A DNA stretch of 64,000 bases from Antennarius striatus (GCF_040054535.1 NC_090783.1:3957501-4021500), one strand, 5' to 3'. Shown: positions 13,984 to 29,600, counted from the stretch's first letter. Numbers and translations: made by a program. Notes: generated by a model not told the origin, from the letters alone.

Positions 13984-14064
<81 letters not shown>
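13984..14064. repeat. (CA)n microsatellite
   Basis: About 40 perfect CA units, one of the longest uninterrupted arrays in the window. Confidence 0.98.
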
Positions 14065-14066
<2 letters not shown>

Positions 14067-17000
14067 GCTCTGAGAGAACTCTGGATATAACCTGAATTAT
14101 ACTCATTGCCAACAATGTTACCCTCGATAAGGATGGAATTGCAACAACATTGTGTTGACATGCTGGAAGCGGATACAAGGGACTATCTTCTGCAATAGAT
14201 ATGAATCACATTCCAGCACGTCTGAAAGAAGTCCCAAAAAGTGGAGCAGCATTCATGCACAGAATGATGAAACCATGGAAACAGTGATTAGACTTTTTTT
14301 TGAATTCTTAAAAGACATTGGTTTTTCTAGAAATGACTATTGATGGTGTGAATTTGCACGTCTTGTCTACCAGAATCGTTGCGTTATGGACTTGTTACCT
14401 GCTTTTATGGTGACATACAGCATGCATGAAGTAATTACTGTAACTGCTGTTAGCTGTATGAAAAGGGGCCAAGTGTAATCACGTTTACCACGATGTTAAA
14501 CAATAAGCGTGCAAAGCGCTCCTCTATGGAAGACTTGGTGAGGCGACAGAGAAATGATGTTGGTGCTGCGAGGTGGAAACGTGAAACAAGCGAAAGGTTA
14601 CAGGTTTTGTTCATTTTTGACAGCCGTCATCACACGCATCGCTCCAGACGCATTTTTTACCTCCACAGGGGAGATTGTGTTTTCACCTGTCTGTCTGTTA
14701 GCAGGCTTCCAAAACTACAGTTATGAAGGGGAGTTTGTTTTACCTGGGATGAATGAATATGCAGCACCGAAGAAACCATTGCAATTTGAAGGGGACACTA
14801 TGATTTTTATTTTATACTTTTTAACATTCTGAATGATGAATTTTTGGAGTAGATCCTCCAAGATGCAAAAAAGAACACTTGTGTCATTTAGATATAAGTA
14901 TCACCTAGCAATGCTTCATTCTTTTAGATATAAAAACACCCACACTCTATCTAATAACCTCTAGTAATGACTGTTTTTTAGCACTTTTGCTTTATTATTT
15001 CAGGGTTTATACTCCAGATAAAACATCATCCACACGATGTAGGTTTATATTTGAGTTGATGAAATTAAAACATGCTTTTGACAACCTTTAAATGTCACTG
15101 CTAATCAAAAAGAAGACATTAAACTCCATTATCTCTCAGCTGCTGTCACGTATAGTGTCCTAATTGTCGACGGTTTCAGCTCTAAGAGCCGACAGAAGCC
15201 AGTTTGGCCTTCGGTGATGTCAGGTCTTTTGTCAACATTGGACGGTACACCTTGAGTTATGCCTTGTTGTGCTGATGTGTCACATTTGGCAAGATGAATG
15301 ATCGCAGCAATATATTTATCCTCACTGTAATCCATCAGATGCCAACGTTGTCAAGAGAGCAGAGCCCGCTGCACGGTTTGCAGCTTGATTCCCGCAGCTC
15401 TGCAACGGCGTATGGATCAAACGTCAACAAATACAGATGAACAAGTGAAAACTGTCTCATTCAACATTCAGTGAATTTAAACAAGATCAATGTTAGCCGC
15501 TGATTCTCCATAGTTAAGGTACATGTGTCAACGTCAATGCTAAACAAGGAGGGCATGCCAGACCATGCTGTTATGGCAAAGGATTACATCACTCATAAGC
15601 TAATGAGTCGCCGTATTGTGTGAAAACCTCTGAAGTCGGCTCTGGTGCTGTTCCGGAGCATTTCACTTTTATTCCTGTTTATTCTTAAAAAATTTGCTTC
15701 GGGCGGTGTAAAGTAATACCGAAACAAACGGTGAAGGTCATGTTTTCTCTGTTGAAAGAAAAAGAGTGGGAGGCAACGTGGCCTTTTACTCGGCTCGAGT
15801 ACAAGGGTCAAGAATCGAGGCAGATCCGCTATTCACAGCCTTTGATAGGAAGTTGGAGGCTGACCATATAAGGGAAAGGAAACTCCTGTGTTTATAGAAC
15901 ACAAGTGGTGGAATTTTATTTTTTTGAGCTGGGGAATATATTCTTGGGAAAAACATGAAAACTGTTGTTTCTAAGCAGTTGGTAGAAACTAAAAATATCA
16001 AATTGGATTGATTTTATTAGAAAAATTTAAGTAGGGTGTACCTAGTAAGTACCTTGTTCCAGAGCCGGTAGGAGCTGCATTTCTAACAATCTAGTGTTGA
16101 TTTGTATTCATGAAAAATAATATGAGAATGAAGATGACACCATAATAACAAGACACTAATGTCGATAAATGCTGACTGTGTTTCAATCATCCTGCAAAAT
16201 TGTTGATTTGAAAAGGCAAAACTCAAATGAATTTTCCAAATTAAAAACTTTCAGAAAATCTGAAAACAAGAAGAGACAAAATACACATTTAGTTTTTATT
16301 CCATTCCAAGTCACATCAGCCCGTCTCACCTGTTTATCTGAGATATATTTTCTTGTTTATGTTGACTTTGATAAATAATACATAACTACATTCACATCTT
16401 TTTGCTCGCAATCCCAATTTGCAGCTGTAAATATTTAGTATTTGCCATTGCAAACTCTGAATGGATATTTATTTTAATATATTTTTCTTATTTTGTCCCT
16501 ACAGCTATTTCATTGGGAGGCGTGTTACATCCATATGTGTGTTGGAGCCACTAGAACGAAGTTAGTGAGCTTTACCGAGACCACATCTGATTGAAAACTA
16601 TATCCAAAGACTAATTTGTTTTTTGCCAAATGAATAAATAAAAAAACAGACATCAAATTCAAAAACCGTATCACTGCCTGTCATTATAAATACAGATTTA
16701 ACGTGTTCAGGGTTGTAAAAAGGTTCTTTAAGTTGGCGCCCCGAGGATCGCCGATGGGAACACTGCTACGTGGCTTTTAAATGAAAATCCTTTAACAGGT
16801 CCACAGGTCAGCGGCACTACATTCTTGTATATCACAGGAATAATGAATTGGGTTTAGTCCACTTAGTCAACAGTATCTGCATTCATAGTGTTTAGCTGCA
16901 TTATTATTATCAGATACGTATGTGCATGTGTCAGTCATTGAAGACAGGTGTGATTTTGGACCATGATGGACGTTCACATTCCTGCACCACATAATGGATA

Positions 17001-20000
17001 AAGCATAAAACCAGACAGACTTGACCATTAAACAGGTCACTCTGACAAATAAATGTCTCTAGGCAACACTCAAAAACCCCTGCCGCCTACGCAGGCGGTC
17101 TGGAACACTCTAAAATACTGGAAACAAAGAGGTCAAACTGATCTACAATGTCAACTTGGCAAACAGGGAGATTTAGGACAAACTCAACAGAGACAAATGT
17201 AATTCTCAGAAAATGATGCGTATTATATAAGGATATCCTACAAGAATTTGGTGAAATGTGGGACGTATACATATGACAGGGTATTAGTTTAAAACTTTCT
17301 AAATCCCCTGGCAGGCAGCTGTGAAAACTCTATCAGGCTGCTTACTTCACAAAATGTCAGGCTTACTTTCTTCCACAGTGGAGCTGATCGCTTCACAGCT
17401 AAGACTGTAAAATGGCAAAATGCTAAAGTGCATTAGAAGGATGTTGGGGGTTTTTTTTTCTTAATGCACACAACTTCAAGGCTTAAACACAGTGTTTAAT
17501 TATTTCCCTGCAATATGATGTTGCAGACTCACTCCTTCGGCTGCTTTTCCCTGTTGGATAATCTTTCGACAAATCGAACGGTGTGTGCGGGAAGACTTAA
17601 TGATTAGCATAGATATAGGTTACAGTTCACAGCTCAGTTGCATGCTGTACGTGTAAACGGCGTCTATCTGCTTATTTAGAATACATAGAGGAAACGTTTG
17701 CTAATTAGCAGCACTACAAAAAGACATTTCCCCAAGAACGACAGCCCTGTTTGGTTAACGGCTGTAACACACTGTTTAATCAACCACCAACTCTCTGTCT
17801 CTATTTTCGACTCTGGGAACTAATGATATCTACCAGATGGTTTCCGTCCAGAATAGACAAGATAAATCAGAAAGCACGTTACACTGTTGTGTAAAGTTTG
17901 GGTAAAGCTGACAAGAAGTGACATAAATGTAAAGAAAAAACAACTAGAATGGTCATTAGAAGTCCTCCAAAAGTTGACTTCTTCATCTACAGGACGTGGT
18001 GGCCTATGTTACAAACAAGACAAGAGACAAGCCCCTTTTCCAATGCAGGGTCACATGTAACTTTAACCACTGCTGTCTCTGATAGGAATATTCAAATGAG
18101 TTACCACAATCTGTAGAAAGCCACATTAAAAAAAACTGACACCTGCCTTTTCAAGGACTTAAAGGAGAGATGAATGGTTAGATGTAGATGTGTAGCTGCA
18201 TTAAAGTCTTCTTTTTAAGAGCACTATACACGTGTGTTAGTCTGTTAGTACACACAAAACAAATCGAGTGAAGAATCTAAAAGAAGTATGACCAGAACAC
18301 CAGGTTACAGTGCTGAGAAGAACGCCACGGCTGCTCCAGTGCTTCATCCTTTGTGCTGAGCGATAGCACGTCCTGGCATTGTAAAGGGCCCTCTGCCCCC
18401 AAAAAATGAGTTTAGAGAACTGCAATTTCCTTCCAAGGTTTTGCACTGTTTGCTTTACTTTGTGAGTTTTGGAGTTCGGTATTGAGTTAATCTTCTTTTG
18501 CTTTACAGAGGAAACAGAGTTGAGTGTCATTCAGAGTGAGGATGCAACAAAAATGGCTGCAACTCCACCTCCTCAGCTTGTACCTTAAAGACAGTTAGTC
18601 AAGATATGACCGGGAGTTGGTTTAGGTGAATATATTCTTTATGAAGCAGTCAGGTATAATATTGTCGGTTCTTTTGGGAATTAAAGTCTGAAGATAAACA
18701 GTCTTGTACTTTACAATTTGTGAAATGTACATTATAATTCTAGCTGCCAGATTTACTTCCTGCGTTTCTGTCTTTCCCAGATTGAACAAGACACACTGGT
18801 TTCTTAATGTTATGTGCTTTAAAAACAGGTCGTAATCACAGGTCACATGCCAATTCTTGGACGTATGAAAGTAGACACTTTAAAAGAAAAACTATATTCA
18901 TAGTTTCCTGCAACTTTCAACCATCTTTAATGGAATCTAACACAAATATCAGTCAAAAACAAATAAACTTTGCAAAACATTAATTGATAGCAGATAAGTC
19001 CTTAAAATTTTGTTGAAAAATGAGACATGCAGTAGCCAATGTAATGAGAAAATGATAAAAGATTTAAGCTGCGCTCTTAATATATTCATCCACGGTCCTA
19101 TCTATCCTGGCAGCTTATCCTGTTTTTAAGCTTTCAGTCCTCATTTCCCCCCCTTAGTAGCTGCAGTACTGGACAGTCCTGCATAAATTTTAAAGATCAG
19201 TGCACAGATTGCACAAATTTTCCTTCAGTGAAAAAGATAGAAATGAAATGTAACTGAAATCCTGGTAAGGAGACCAAATGCACGGCGGGACAGCGTGATT
19301 ATACAATTTTAGTTTGTGATACAGACATCTGAGCTAGAGGACTAAATGTTTGTTTTCTGCTAGTAAAAACTGATACTGTACATGTTAGCGTCAGATGACT
19401 CGGCACGACCTTCATCACCTCAGAGTCAAAGGAGAAGCGACAGCAGTGGGGGGGACCAAAAAAAAAAAAAAAAAGCAGCTTATGTCACCTCCTGCTCAGA
19501 CAAGGCCAGTGGAGTCAAACTATACAACAGTTCATGACCACGCATTATGCAGGTATATCAATTCAATGCATTATACTGTACATGTTTCAAGATAATCCCT
19601 TCAAAATAAAGGAGAAAAGGTTGATTTTTTTTTTTCATTTCTGCTGTCTATGAATTGTCACTTAACATTTAAATTAATCAGGATCTCCACAAGCTGTCCT
19701 TAAAGCTCCTGTTGAACTCTTATTCCATTGAAAATGTTGTTTACATTGTCCAACAATTCTCCTCAGAGTATAAAAGGATAACCAATTACATTATCCGTCT
19801 CAAATTTGAATTTGAAGCATATTCCTGTACGAGGAGAGGCATTCATGTGTGTTTTACTAAAAGCGCTGCTACGGCTGACAAAGACGAATCTTTTTCTTTT
19901 TTTATTTGTGACCCTTTGTTGTGGGTTCGCTTGCTCTCAGAATTGAATGTTGGTTCCTAATTTGGAGACAGGTTAGGACATGATGTACTATGTCTCTCCT

Positions 20001-23000
20001 AATCCACCATGTGAGCATGCCCACTAATGAAAATCTAACATTGTGTTCCACACATTATTCTTGTATTAAGCTCCATTATATGCAATTTGTGCTTCCACTC
20101 AGAAAAAGACTCTTGTTCGTCTGTGAAATCAACATCTTTTTTCAATGAATATGTTTAGTGGGAATCAATAAAGAATACTGGTAGATGTTTATCAAGTCTG
20201 TGGGTCTGTGGGTTTATGGGAGGTAATAGGATTCTGCAAACCTGTGTGAAGTTCATATTTACCAAACGTTTCAGGAGTTTCTTTGTGAGGGATGAGAATA
20301 TCAGTCAAATAATTGACTTCTATAAGATGTATTTCTTTGTCTGGCCTCTCCCACGCTTCCCACCAACTTGAAAGTAATTTAGAAAGAAACATAAAGCAGC
20401 TGGGGAAATATCTCCAGGTTAAAAATTCAGAAAGATATTCCTGAGATAAATGTCATTATTGTCTCCTGAAGTAATTGCTGCTCCAGTTTGAGGCTATTAA
20501 GGATATATAGAACATTTAAGCAGCTGTAAAATAAATCTCCCTCAGGAAAAGAACCTCGTTTTTTTCCATCCCATGGCGACTGGTATTGGACATCAAAGCC
20601 AAATCCAATTAAGACCTGATGGGTGAATTAAATGCTGCTGTTTCTTTCTTCTGTCCCTCTCCCTTAGCTCATACCTCCTTGTATTTTAAGTTTCTCTGTT
20701 ATGTCATTCTTAACTACTAACTTGAATGATACTCTTTATGGCTGGCTGTGGCTTTCTTTGAGGAAAAATACTGAATCCCAACTTTTATTCCTCAAGAATG
20801 TGTCCTATTCAGAGAAAGTGTTCCCCTCCTGGGGTTAAATAAAATACTGAAAAAAAAAACATTGTATAATTTAGATAATACAACTAAGAACATAAGAAAA
20901 ATCACTGCAGTATCACAATATTATTCGGTAAAGAAAAGACTCCACTTGAGACGAGATATTTTCATGACATTAATACATAAAAATTTCACTCATGAGAAAT
21001 AATGAGAGTAAATTCATTTTGGTGGAGCTGAACTCCCCCTGAGAATGTAAAGCAGTTGGTTTCTTGGTGCATGCATAAATAAATGTCATCAGCCATCATC
21101 ATCCATTAAGAAAAGCGGGACATCATCAGCAGGACTCAACCCAAGCATGATTTAGAACTGAATAAGATGGTGTTGAAAGTGTCATGGTGTTATATGTATG
21201 ATAAATCCACAAGTTAAGCATAGAGCATAACAGTTGCTCGCAGGTGACCGTCCGTTTCATACGTCTACGCGTCCTCTGGCTAGACAAGCAGAAAGAAGAA
21301 CAGAGGGATTTTTTAGCTTGCATCGTTTTCCCGCTCTGGCCTACTGGGAGTCTCATGAATATATTTAGGACTATTAAACCATTTTAAAAAGCTATTTTGC
21401 ATGGATATAGTGCAATCATAACAATGCAAATGGGATTGGTTGGTTGGTAAATAAGATATGAATGGAAAATGGATGAGAAAAAAAAAACACTTGTGGGTGT
21501 GGGTGCAGGCATTCTATTGGACGCCTATTACAGTCAACCTTTAATTGTGGTTTTGGATATTTTGATATGAAGTTGTGTACTGGAATTTTATAAAATTACA
21601 CATCTCACGTGTATAGAGGCGTCCATCTCTACGGTTAGGTGCTCTACCCTAGCTATTAGCTGTATTTCAATGTGTCATTTAGACATATTCCACTGGTTTA
21701 ATTTACAAAACCAACAACTGTGGAAATAAGTATCACCCTATTAGGTATCTGAGCTGACTTTTTTTTTTTCACGGCAACAGTCTGTGATAGCGATCCGCTG
21801 GGAGAAAAAGCGGGTCTGTGAAACGATACCTGAACCTGTCATCATTATGAACCATCAGGGTTCCTGTCACACAACCTACAGACGAGGAGCTGGGAGACAA
21901 GCTTCCCATCCATCACATTTTACCAACAGGATGCCAGTATGTCCATGGAAAATACATTGCATTTAAAAAGATACGTAGGTGGATCATAAATTAGAATTAT
22001 ATACCATAAGCTATTAAGTATTTACATAAATCATGTAGGTATAACTTAAAAAAGCAGATATTATTTGCTGGTTGTGTAACAAAGTTTGCTCATATGTTCA
22101 GTTTTATTAACTGATAACAAACCAGCGTTATTCCTCAGCAAATCAATGAATGCAGAATTGTTTCTATTTCTTTCTTTTTTTTTTACTTTTAGACCAATAA
22201 AATCCATGAATAGAAAACCAACCACTCAGGATTTTTGTCCCGTGTTCTTGAATGTTGCTAGGAAGGGGGCATTTCTCACGCAGCCTGGTGGGGGGGGGGA
22301 GGCGACTTGAGGCATGGGTCAGGCAAGCTAAACAGAGATCTAGACCTTCGAGTTCAAGTTCAGTCCTGCTTGCAGTTTAAAAAAAAAAAAAATCACTTTG
22401 GATCTGCACAGAAATACCGTCAGATCTTTCATGAATCACGTTTGTGGAGTGAACCCGTTCTTCTCCACGTTCCCAGCGCGTCATTAATTAGCTCTCCATC
22501 TTTAGCGTAACGAGCTGATGATCTTGGGCCATTTCTTATGAGCACCTATTTTATTCCAGAGAGAAAGGAGATTAGTCATTTCACGTCTCTCATCTCTTCT
22601 ATCAATCACTCCCCGTACACTGGGAGTCATTACGCTGTGTTTTGGTCCATTTGTTTTGATCATATTGTAAATGTCATCGGCTGTCTGTGCTCGCTTTACA
22701 ATACATGTCTGACTTTAATTTATGGTCTGCATTGAGATGTTTGTTCTGTTTGTTCATTTTCTTAGCTTAAAAAATGACAAACAACCGCATGAGCGTGATG
22801 GATTACGCTGCCTTTCAGGAACACCAAAGCTCGACTTCAGTCTTTCTAAGTAGTGCAACAGACCTTAAACACCTGATGAACACCTCTTACTTTGTCAAGT
22901 CTTTTTTCCACTTTCGTTAAACCCAAAACAACCAAAACGCAGGACAAATAAAAAAGTTGTAAACCCCTGTTAAAGAATATTACGCTAAAAAACTAAGAAC

Positions 23001-24090
23001 TCATCGATCTTTCATTCAATCGTACGTCATACCTTAAACATCCCCACAAATGCTACTTCTCTTTATGTTTTTACTGCATACAGATTTGGGACAAACTGTA
23101 GAAATGGCACAAGAAGACAGCACTTAACCGAGAAAATACACTCATCCACTTTATGTGGGAACAAAGTTTGCAGCCTCTTGACATTTACAAGATTATTCAC
23201 CATTTTCAGTTATTTCTGTACGCCTTGCTGTCATTTTGTGTGGATGGACTTGGATGATGATTATTTCATCACTCGGCCCATCTGCAGAGCAGGAGCACAC
23301 AGACTGAGTGATCGAATAATGAGCTCTGATGGATGTTTTCTTACGTGTCATCCATTCACTGACAGACTTTATGCAAAGCTCTAACAGGATGGCTGATTCC
23401 CTGAGTGCACCGGTCCTGTTAGTTTGTATTAGCATATGTAATGAAAAGCTACACGCAAACAGAGCGACCATATCGCTTTTCCCTCCGCCGCACTCAAAAA
23501 CGTCTCCTCCTGTTTCCCCTCCGGGTCAGGGCTCTGTTTAGCATCTCTTCACACCCGTTAGAGCAAAAGTCCTGAGAGGCTTTCGCCCAATCAAAGTGTT
23601 GAAAATCGTTAACACGCCGTCTGTCGGATGATTTCCGCACGCCATATTTCTCAGAGTGATTGCATTTTCCACCTACACATCTCGGCTCTTCTCTAATGTC
23701 ACTCACACCTCGCTAAAGGAATGCCGTCATAGTTGCTCAGCCGGCTCGCTGTTCCGCTGTCGGCGTTTTCTTTTCCTATCCAGAGCACAAAACAGTCAGG
23801 GTATACTTGTTATTTCCAACCAATGGAAGAGAAAGCAACAAAGCAGGGTTTTGTTTAGTTGACAGAGACACAGAAAGGCCTTTCTCTGCAGGGAGCCGAC
23901 TGTCATTGACTGTCAGCATCTTGATACAGCTTGCAATAAAGAGCAACACAGCAAACCGTTAGCAATCATCAATTATCTTGCATCTCTCAACAACGCCGGA
24001 GGTTCATTGGCTCCCTTGAGAACACTTGAAATGACGTACTGTACTTGTTGGGTCTGAGTTATTCCCTGATGGCTGTACCTGTAACACGTA

Positions 24091-24092
<2 letters not shown>
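14065..24092. other. No gene recognised (10 kb)
   Basis: Only short, unsupported open frames. Mononucleotide runs occur near 19459 (A), 22181 (T) and 22380 (A). A segment near 22268-22393 (G-run, GTTCAAGTTCAGTCC, A-run) might be a decayed SINE but is too weak to call. The stretch 20395-20560 is A/T-rich without simple repeats and is a candidate for conservation testing. Confidence 0.5.

Positions 24093-24121
<29 letters not shown>
24093..24121. repeat. (GT)n microsatellite
   Basis: About 14 GT units, followed by further short GT stretches to about 24155. Confidence 0.95.
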
Positions 24122-24125
<4 letters not shown>

Positions 24126-26573
24126 GTATGTGTGTGTCTGCAGCAGTGTGTTTGTGTTGCCATGAGTGGGAGGAAGTCATTTGGCTCAACCTGGTGTTTA
24201 GACAAGTTTAAAAAAATATTGCAAGGATCCAGGTTTGTGTTGTTTACCAGCTCTCTTTCACCGCGCCGCCCTCCATCAGACAAAAGACGCAGTGACTTGG
24301 ATGCTTTGCAAAGACCTGTCATGTGATTCCATCTGATTTCTCAACAGTTCCTGCCATTAAAAGACACAACTACACTTCTTTTTTTTTTCAAAATCAGGTC
24401 TGCTCCGTAATATCTTCATCAATATTTTGATCGCTGTCGGTAACAGCTCAAAAGCAGAACAAGAGATTTAAATAGTTGCATAGGGAGCGCTGCACGGGAC
24501 GGCTGTCGTTCGCGTCGAGTAATTCGAGGCCGTGTAGACATCTGATGAGGACGTCTCCTCCACGCCTGAGGGTTTCCAGGCACATCCGTTTTAGAGAACA
24601 CCTCTGGGCAGAACTGCAGCATGCTGGAGGAATTACATTCCATATACAGCCAGGAGACATCCAGGATATACCCCCCCCCAACCCCAGGAGAAGCTGGAGA
24701 AAGTCAGGGGATATCAGGCTCAGACTGAGGATAAGGACCATTATAAGAAAAAACTTGTTTTTCTGCGTGTTTCTGCCCCTAATGGTCTCAGATGAATCAA
24801 TGTGGCTTTGATATCTTTAATAAAAACAGAAGACTGGTTTATTTTTAAATCACTATAAGCAATCATAAGCAATCATAAGCGAGCATCAACAGCAACAACT
24901 CATTGCATGAAATTTCACCTTTAAAAAAAAAGAATACCGGTTTGGATTCAGAGCTTCTTGCTATGCCGAGGAGTTTATCTTTGACCTGACCTGACTTTGC
25001 ACTGTTTGACTTTCCATCTGCACATTCATCACATTTAGAAAAGGCTGGTGCTGAGCCGCTTTGTGTTGAGAAGACAAACTAGCACGCAACGGTGAGGACA
25101 GGGAAAGTGTTTCATGTCACACTTTTTACTAACTTATGCTAAACTTTCTTTTCCTCTCTTATTAGACACTTCTTAGTCCTTTCTGTCCTCGGCTATCTCT
25201 CTGATGCACCACTACAAACACATTTATACTTTATCTCTGTCCTCTTTACTTACTCTCACCGTCGCTGTTCCCTCCTCTTCTTTCTTTCCTCTCTCGTCTC
25301 TCATCTGTGTCCGTCTAATGCTTTGCCAATCAGAGCATCACCATCAGCATACTGAGGAGAAGGAAGGAGGGAGGCGAGACGGGACTGATCCATGGAGACA
25401 GAATACACAAGAAGGCTGAGGACATCTGGAGCCTGGTGGTTAATTCATTCACACATGATAAATGACCCATTTTGTGCTCGCTAATAGGGAAGGAGAAGTG
25501 GAGAAAAACAATAAATTGATTTACCAAAAACACGTTCAGAGAGAGAGGTAGGAAGTTTCTCTCTTGCCCTTTCATGAGCCGTGCATGATTGAATTTAAAA
25601 ATCAGCGAGAGATTAAGTTGAATCTGAAACTGGTTCCGACTGCCTGATCGTGGCAGGAGTCACATGGGTTTTTCAACTGGGAGTAATTTGGAGTTCTTCT
25701 TTAATAATAGTAACTGGGAATCAAACTACCACCTAAATCCTAAACCTCTCTCTACTGAGATGAAGGTTAGAGTAAGCCAGGGTATTAAATGCTGAATTAT
25801 TTCTTAACAGCCTCTAACTCGCTATTAAATTCTCATCATTTCTGCTGTCGGTTGCCTCTGAACTGCAGGTCTGTTCAAAGTTGGGGTTTATTTTGCTGCC
25901 TTCTTTATTTTACTGTACTATTTACTGCACTCCTCTGCTTAGTAAAAATCCTTCCTTTCAGCTGACCAGAAGCAGCAAACAACCTGTAAGGAATGAGTAA
26001 GCAACCTGTGGCCCGTGTCACACCGTCTCGTCTCAGCGGAGGGTAATGAAAATATGCCCTGCATCATAATCATCAGTGACCCGTGTGCTGAGGCTTGATT
26101 GGTTCCTCTGTGGCCCCCTGAGTGTCCTCTGAGCGAGGTCCTGACAGGCAACGGCTCCGCACCTGATGAGAATATTCATGACCGTGTATGTTTGAAAGCT
26201 AGAAGGCTTACATTGATTTGTCTAAAATAACCTAAGGTGCCGCTGCCAGGGGGGTGGAAGCGAGGATGAAGTGAGCATATCTGATGAATGGGACAAGGAG
26301 AGGAAGTGCTGTGTGTTCGGAATGTAGCGGAGGAAGAATTCTCAGATCCTGTTCGGACAAAGAATGAATAAAATACTAAAGATGAGATGTTTGGAGTAAA
26401 TATTCTGGTATGTTACTGAATGATTATAGCAAAACAGTTCAGAAAGTAGAGGAATAATGCAAATTCATTTTAAAAAGAATACACTGTAATTAGCTGGCGT
26501 CTCATCCGGGGGTGTACCCTTCCAGTTGAAACCGGTGACCCGTGAGGAAAATAAGCAGCTGAAAACAAGAGTA
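24122..26573. other. No gene recognised
   Basis: Frames of up to 111 codons overlap each other on opposite strands (24448-24811) with no family motif. A tandem AATCATAAGC unit is repeated at 24858-24880. Nothing else is supported. Confidence 0.5.
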
Positions 26574-26629
26574 TGGATGGATGGATGGATGGATGGATGG
26601 ATGGATGGATGGATGGATGGATGGATGGT
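26574..26629. repeat. (ATGG)n microsatellite
   Basis: About 14 perfect tetranucleotide units. The minus-strand frames of repeated HPSI residues are translations of this repeat. Confidence 0.98.
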
Positions 26630-29600
26630 CCTACCTCCTTTACATTCCACCACTGAGGTGGCGTTTGACATTCGTTTAACCTGCTGACACTGAAGCACCG
26701 CAACCGCCAACAGGCGTTCACACGAGGCGTGTGAGCACACAGTCTCGAGTGTAGCGCCACGTCGTAACCATGGTAACCTCCACAGCGTCACTGACAGTGG
26801 TGATATTAAGACGCCGATGCTGCTGTGATTTGAGTAAACAGAGCCATATGGTAGCGAGCGCCTCGTCTTTCTGACAGCCTGTTAATACCCCTGCCGATCC
26901 ACCGCGGCTCATCTAATGAGCTCGTGTTTTGTAGAATGACTTGTTCATAAGGTAATATCACATCACCTGTGTGACAGGAAGGTTAAATGACTGTTTGAAG
27001 GAAAACACTCATTTTCAGTCATTTTGGATGCATTTCAGTGTGTATGTCTTTGTTGGTTCATTGATTCAGGTATAAAAATGACATTTACATGTACCACTAG
27101 TAAGGTTTTATTATATTCAGACAGTCGCGAACATCAGTGTATTTTTTTGTTTCATAGCTAATTCAGAATGCAGAATACTGTGTAACTAGAACTAGTTTAT
27201 TTCTCTACAACTAGTTTGTCTCTCTAGAACTACAATAGAACATTCATAAAGCCCAGCATGCGATGTGGAATCCCTCCCCTCAGACACCGCCACACCTTAA
27301 ACAGCTCATTGAAGCCTGCGTCTGACTAACCGGCTGTGTTCCAGGGATGCAGGGTGACTTGTGGTCCAATGGAGTCTGGGAAAGTGGAATGGGAGCCGGA
27401 GCCTTCATCGTCTGGACTCAGGCAGGGAAGCAGACATCCTCTTCAACGCGTCTCCAACGACCACGGCTCTCCAGTCCCAGTTATTGTCTGGGCTTCCTCC
27501 CAAAATGTTCCCATTATCATCAGTGATCAACTATTTTATTAGAGTTCTTGTCCTTATTCTCATTATGTGCATCTGTGCCTCTCTCTGCCTCTCTCTCTCT
27601 CTCTGTCAGTCGCTCTCTTTTTTCTCTTTCCTCTCAATCTCTTCTTCACTCCCATACTTTCCTCCTTCATCTCACGCTCTCATCTTCTCACTTCATATTT
27701 ATTTTAGTCTTTCCAGTTTGGGATGAGTAAAATAAATATCCTATCCTTCTTTCTCACTCTCCTCCTCCCCTCTCCATCTCATCCTGTCTCTCTCTCTAGT
27801 TTTATAGATTGAAAAAACTAAGGGAAAAAGTAAAAGACATGATGTAGAAGAGATGATTGTGGAGAACAGGAAATTGGGTTTTTTTTCTTAATTTTGTCTT
27901 TTTCCTTGTTTGATAAATGTTAAAAGGTTAAATGTTTTTTGTTCATAAAACACACAGTACTATTGAAAATCCTCTTCACGTGAATCTCTTTTGGATTTTG
28001 TGTCAACGTGATTATTTTGTAATTTGACTTTTATGAGTAAACGTAATGTTAAAAATCTCTCTCTCTCTTTCTGATCTGGGTTTTCCTCAGAGGATTCTTT
28101 CTCTTAGTCTTTCCTCTCCTATTAAGTTTTTCTTTTTTCATTGTCAGATTTCTACAAGAGTCCTGCGCTTTCAGATTGAGCTACTTTTGTAATGTGATGC
28201 TACGTAACTGTAAAATGCTACATAACTGTAAAATGACTTAAAATGATAGATTTACGAACAATATCTTTCTACATTTAACTCTTGGTTGTGTCAACTTCAG
28301 ATTCAGCACAACAAACGTTGAGGTTGTTGGGTTACCAACGCATCCTGTTGATTTTCTTGGACAATTGACAGCAAAACTGAACCGAGAGGAAGCAAGAGAA
28401 AGAAAAATGAAAATTTTACAGTCAGTGTTTGACTTTTGACTTTCATAAGATCGCTGCGGTGTCTCCAGCGCACGAATGGGATGTTTTATGTGATTAAAGG
28501 GAACCAAGACATGAAATACAATCATGCAAACCTGACTCTGATGATCAAAGCTGATATTAACACAAATGTTTAAATGATTACAATTTGCATTTTCTAATAT
28601 ATCTTTATGTAAATTGTTTTCCAGTTGCTTTAGAATAGGAGCCGGGTGTCACTGAGGGCTACCAGCACACAGAGCTCCACGTTTCAGTCACTCCATTTTC
28701 TAGACGCCTCATATGCAAATGAATGTTTTTGATCTAGTGGCTGTTGTTCAGAAGACATCGAGGAGGCAAGGAGATTGGCTACTGATGTTGATAATTAAAA
28801 AAGGGAGACTCTTCTTGCTGCTTCTTAGATTTGTACAGAACAGAACAAATTTCCCCAGGCAGGAAAGTATCTGCACCGGCAGACAGAGTAATGGAAGCTA
28901 AAAGAGAAAGTGATCGCGCCTCGGTGTCAGAGGAAGATGGTAGCTTTCAGCAAGGCTCCAGTACAAGGCTTCACTAATCCAGACATGCAAATCTGTGTGT
29001 ATAAAAGTGTCTTTTGTGTATAATCCTAACACGATATCTACGGGAAACGAATGAGGCGAGAAGGAAAGGACTTGTTGCTGATACCTTTGTATTCAAATGG
29101 AACATGGTTATTTACTGTATTTATATTGTGTGTAATGAGATATAAGATACCTTTTCTCTAAACCTTACATTCTATTCAAAGGTCCCACACAGGTTAGAAT
29201 CAGAAAGAAGGAAATTCTTACACCTAAATATGATATTTCATTTTCACATTTGAGTCGAGTCACAATGAGGAGCAAGCGTTTGAGCTGAGTCCAGCCAGGC
29301 TTGCCAAGATGGCACATTTTCTTCCTTGAGGCAATTCAAGTGATTTGCATCGCGCATCACAAACATAAAACACACTAGATGCAACCACTTAACCAGCTCA
29401 GCTCACCTGCTTTGCAATTCTGATTAACATAGTCCCCCCAAAACGAACACCAAACACAAGTAGCACCACATGCTGCAGCAGCTGGACCTCCCTCTCACGC
29501 CAAAAGCCAGACCTCCTGAGATCAAGTCGTGCAACTAGTTTGCAACGTCGCTTACATTCAGTTCGATGCAGGGAGAAGCGTGACATTTATACACACACAC

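Noticed and set aside
22268..22393. Decayed SINE ending in an A-run
   Set aside because: The box-B resemblance is weak and no second copy was found in the window.
24419..24811. Three overlapping frames of 74-111 codons on both strands
   Set aside because: They have no recognisable domain and no consistent splice partners, and frames on both strands are equally open, which suggests base composition and not coding.
26574..26629. Regularly spaced repeats as a possible CRISPR-like array
   Set aside because: The repeats are pure tandem tetranucleotides without spacers, and the genome is eukaryotic.
26465..26791. Minus-strand frames with HPSI repeats
   Set aside because: They come from the (ATGG)n microsatellite.
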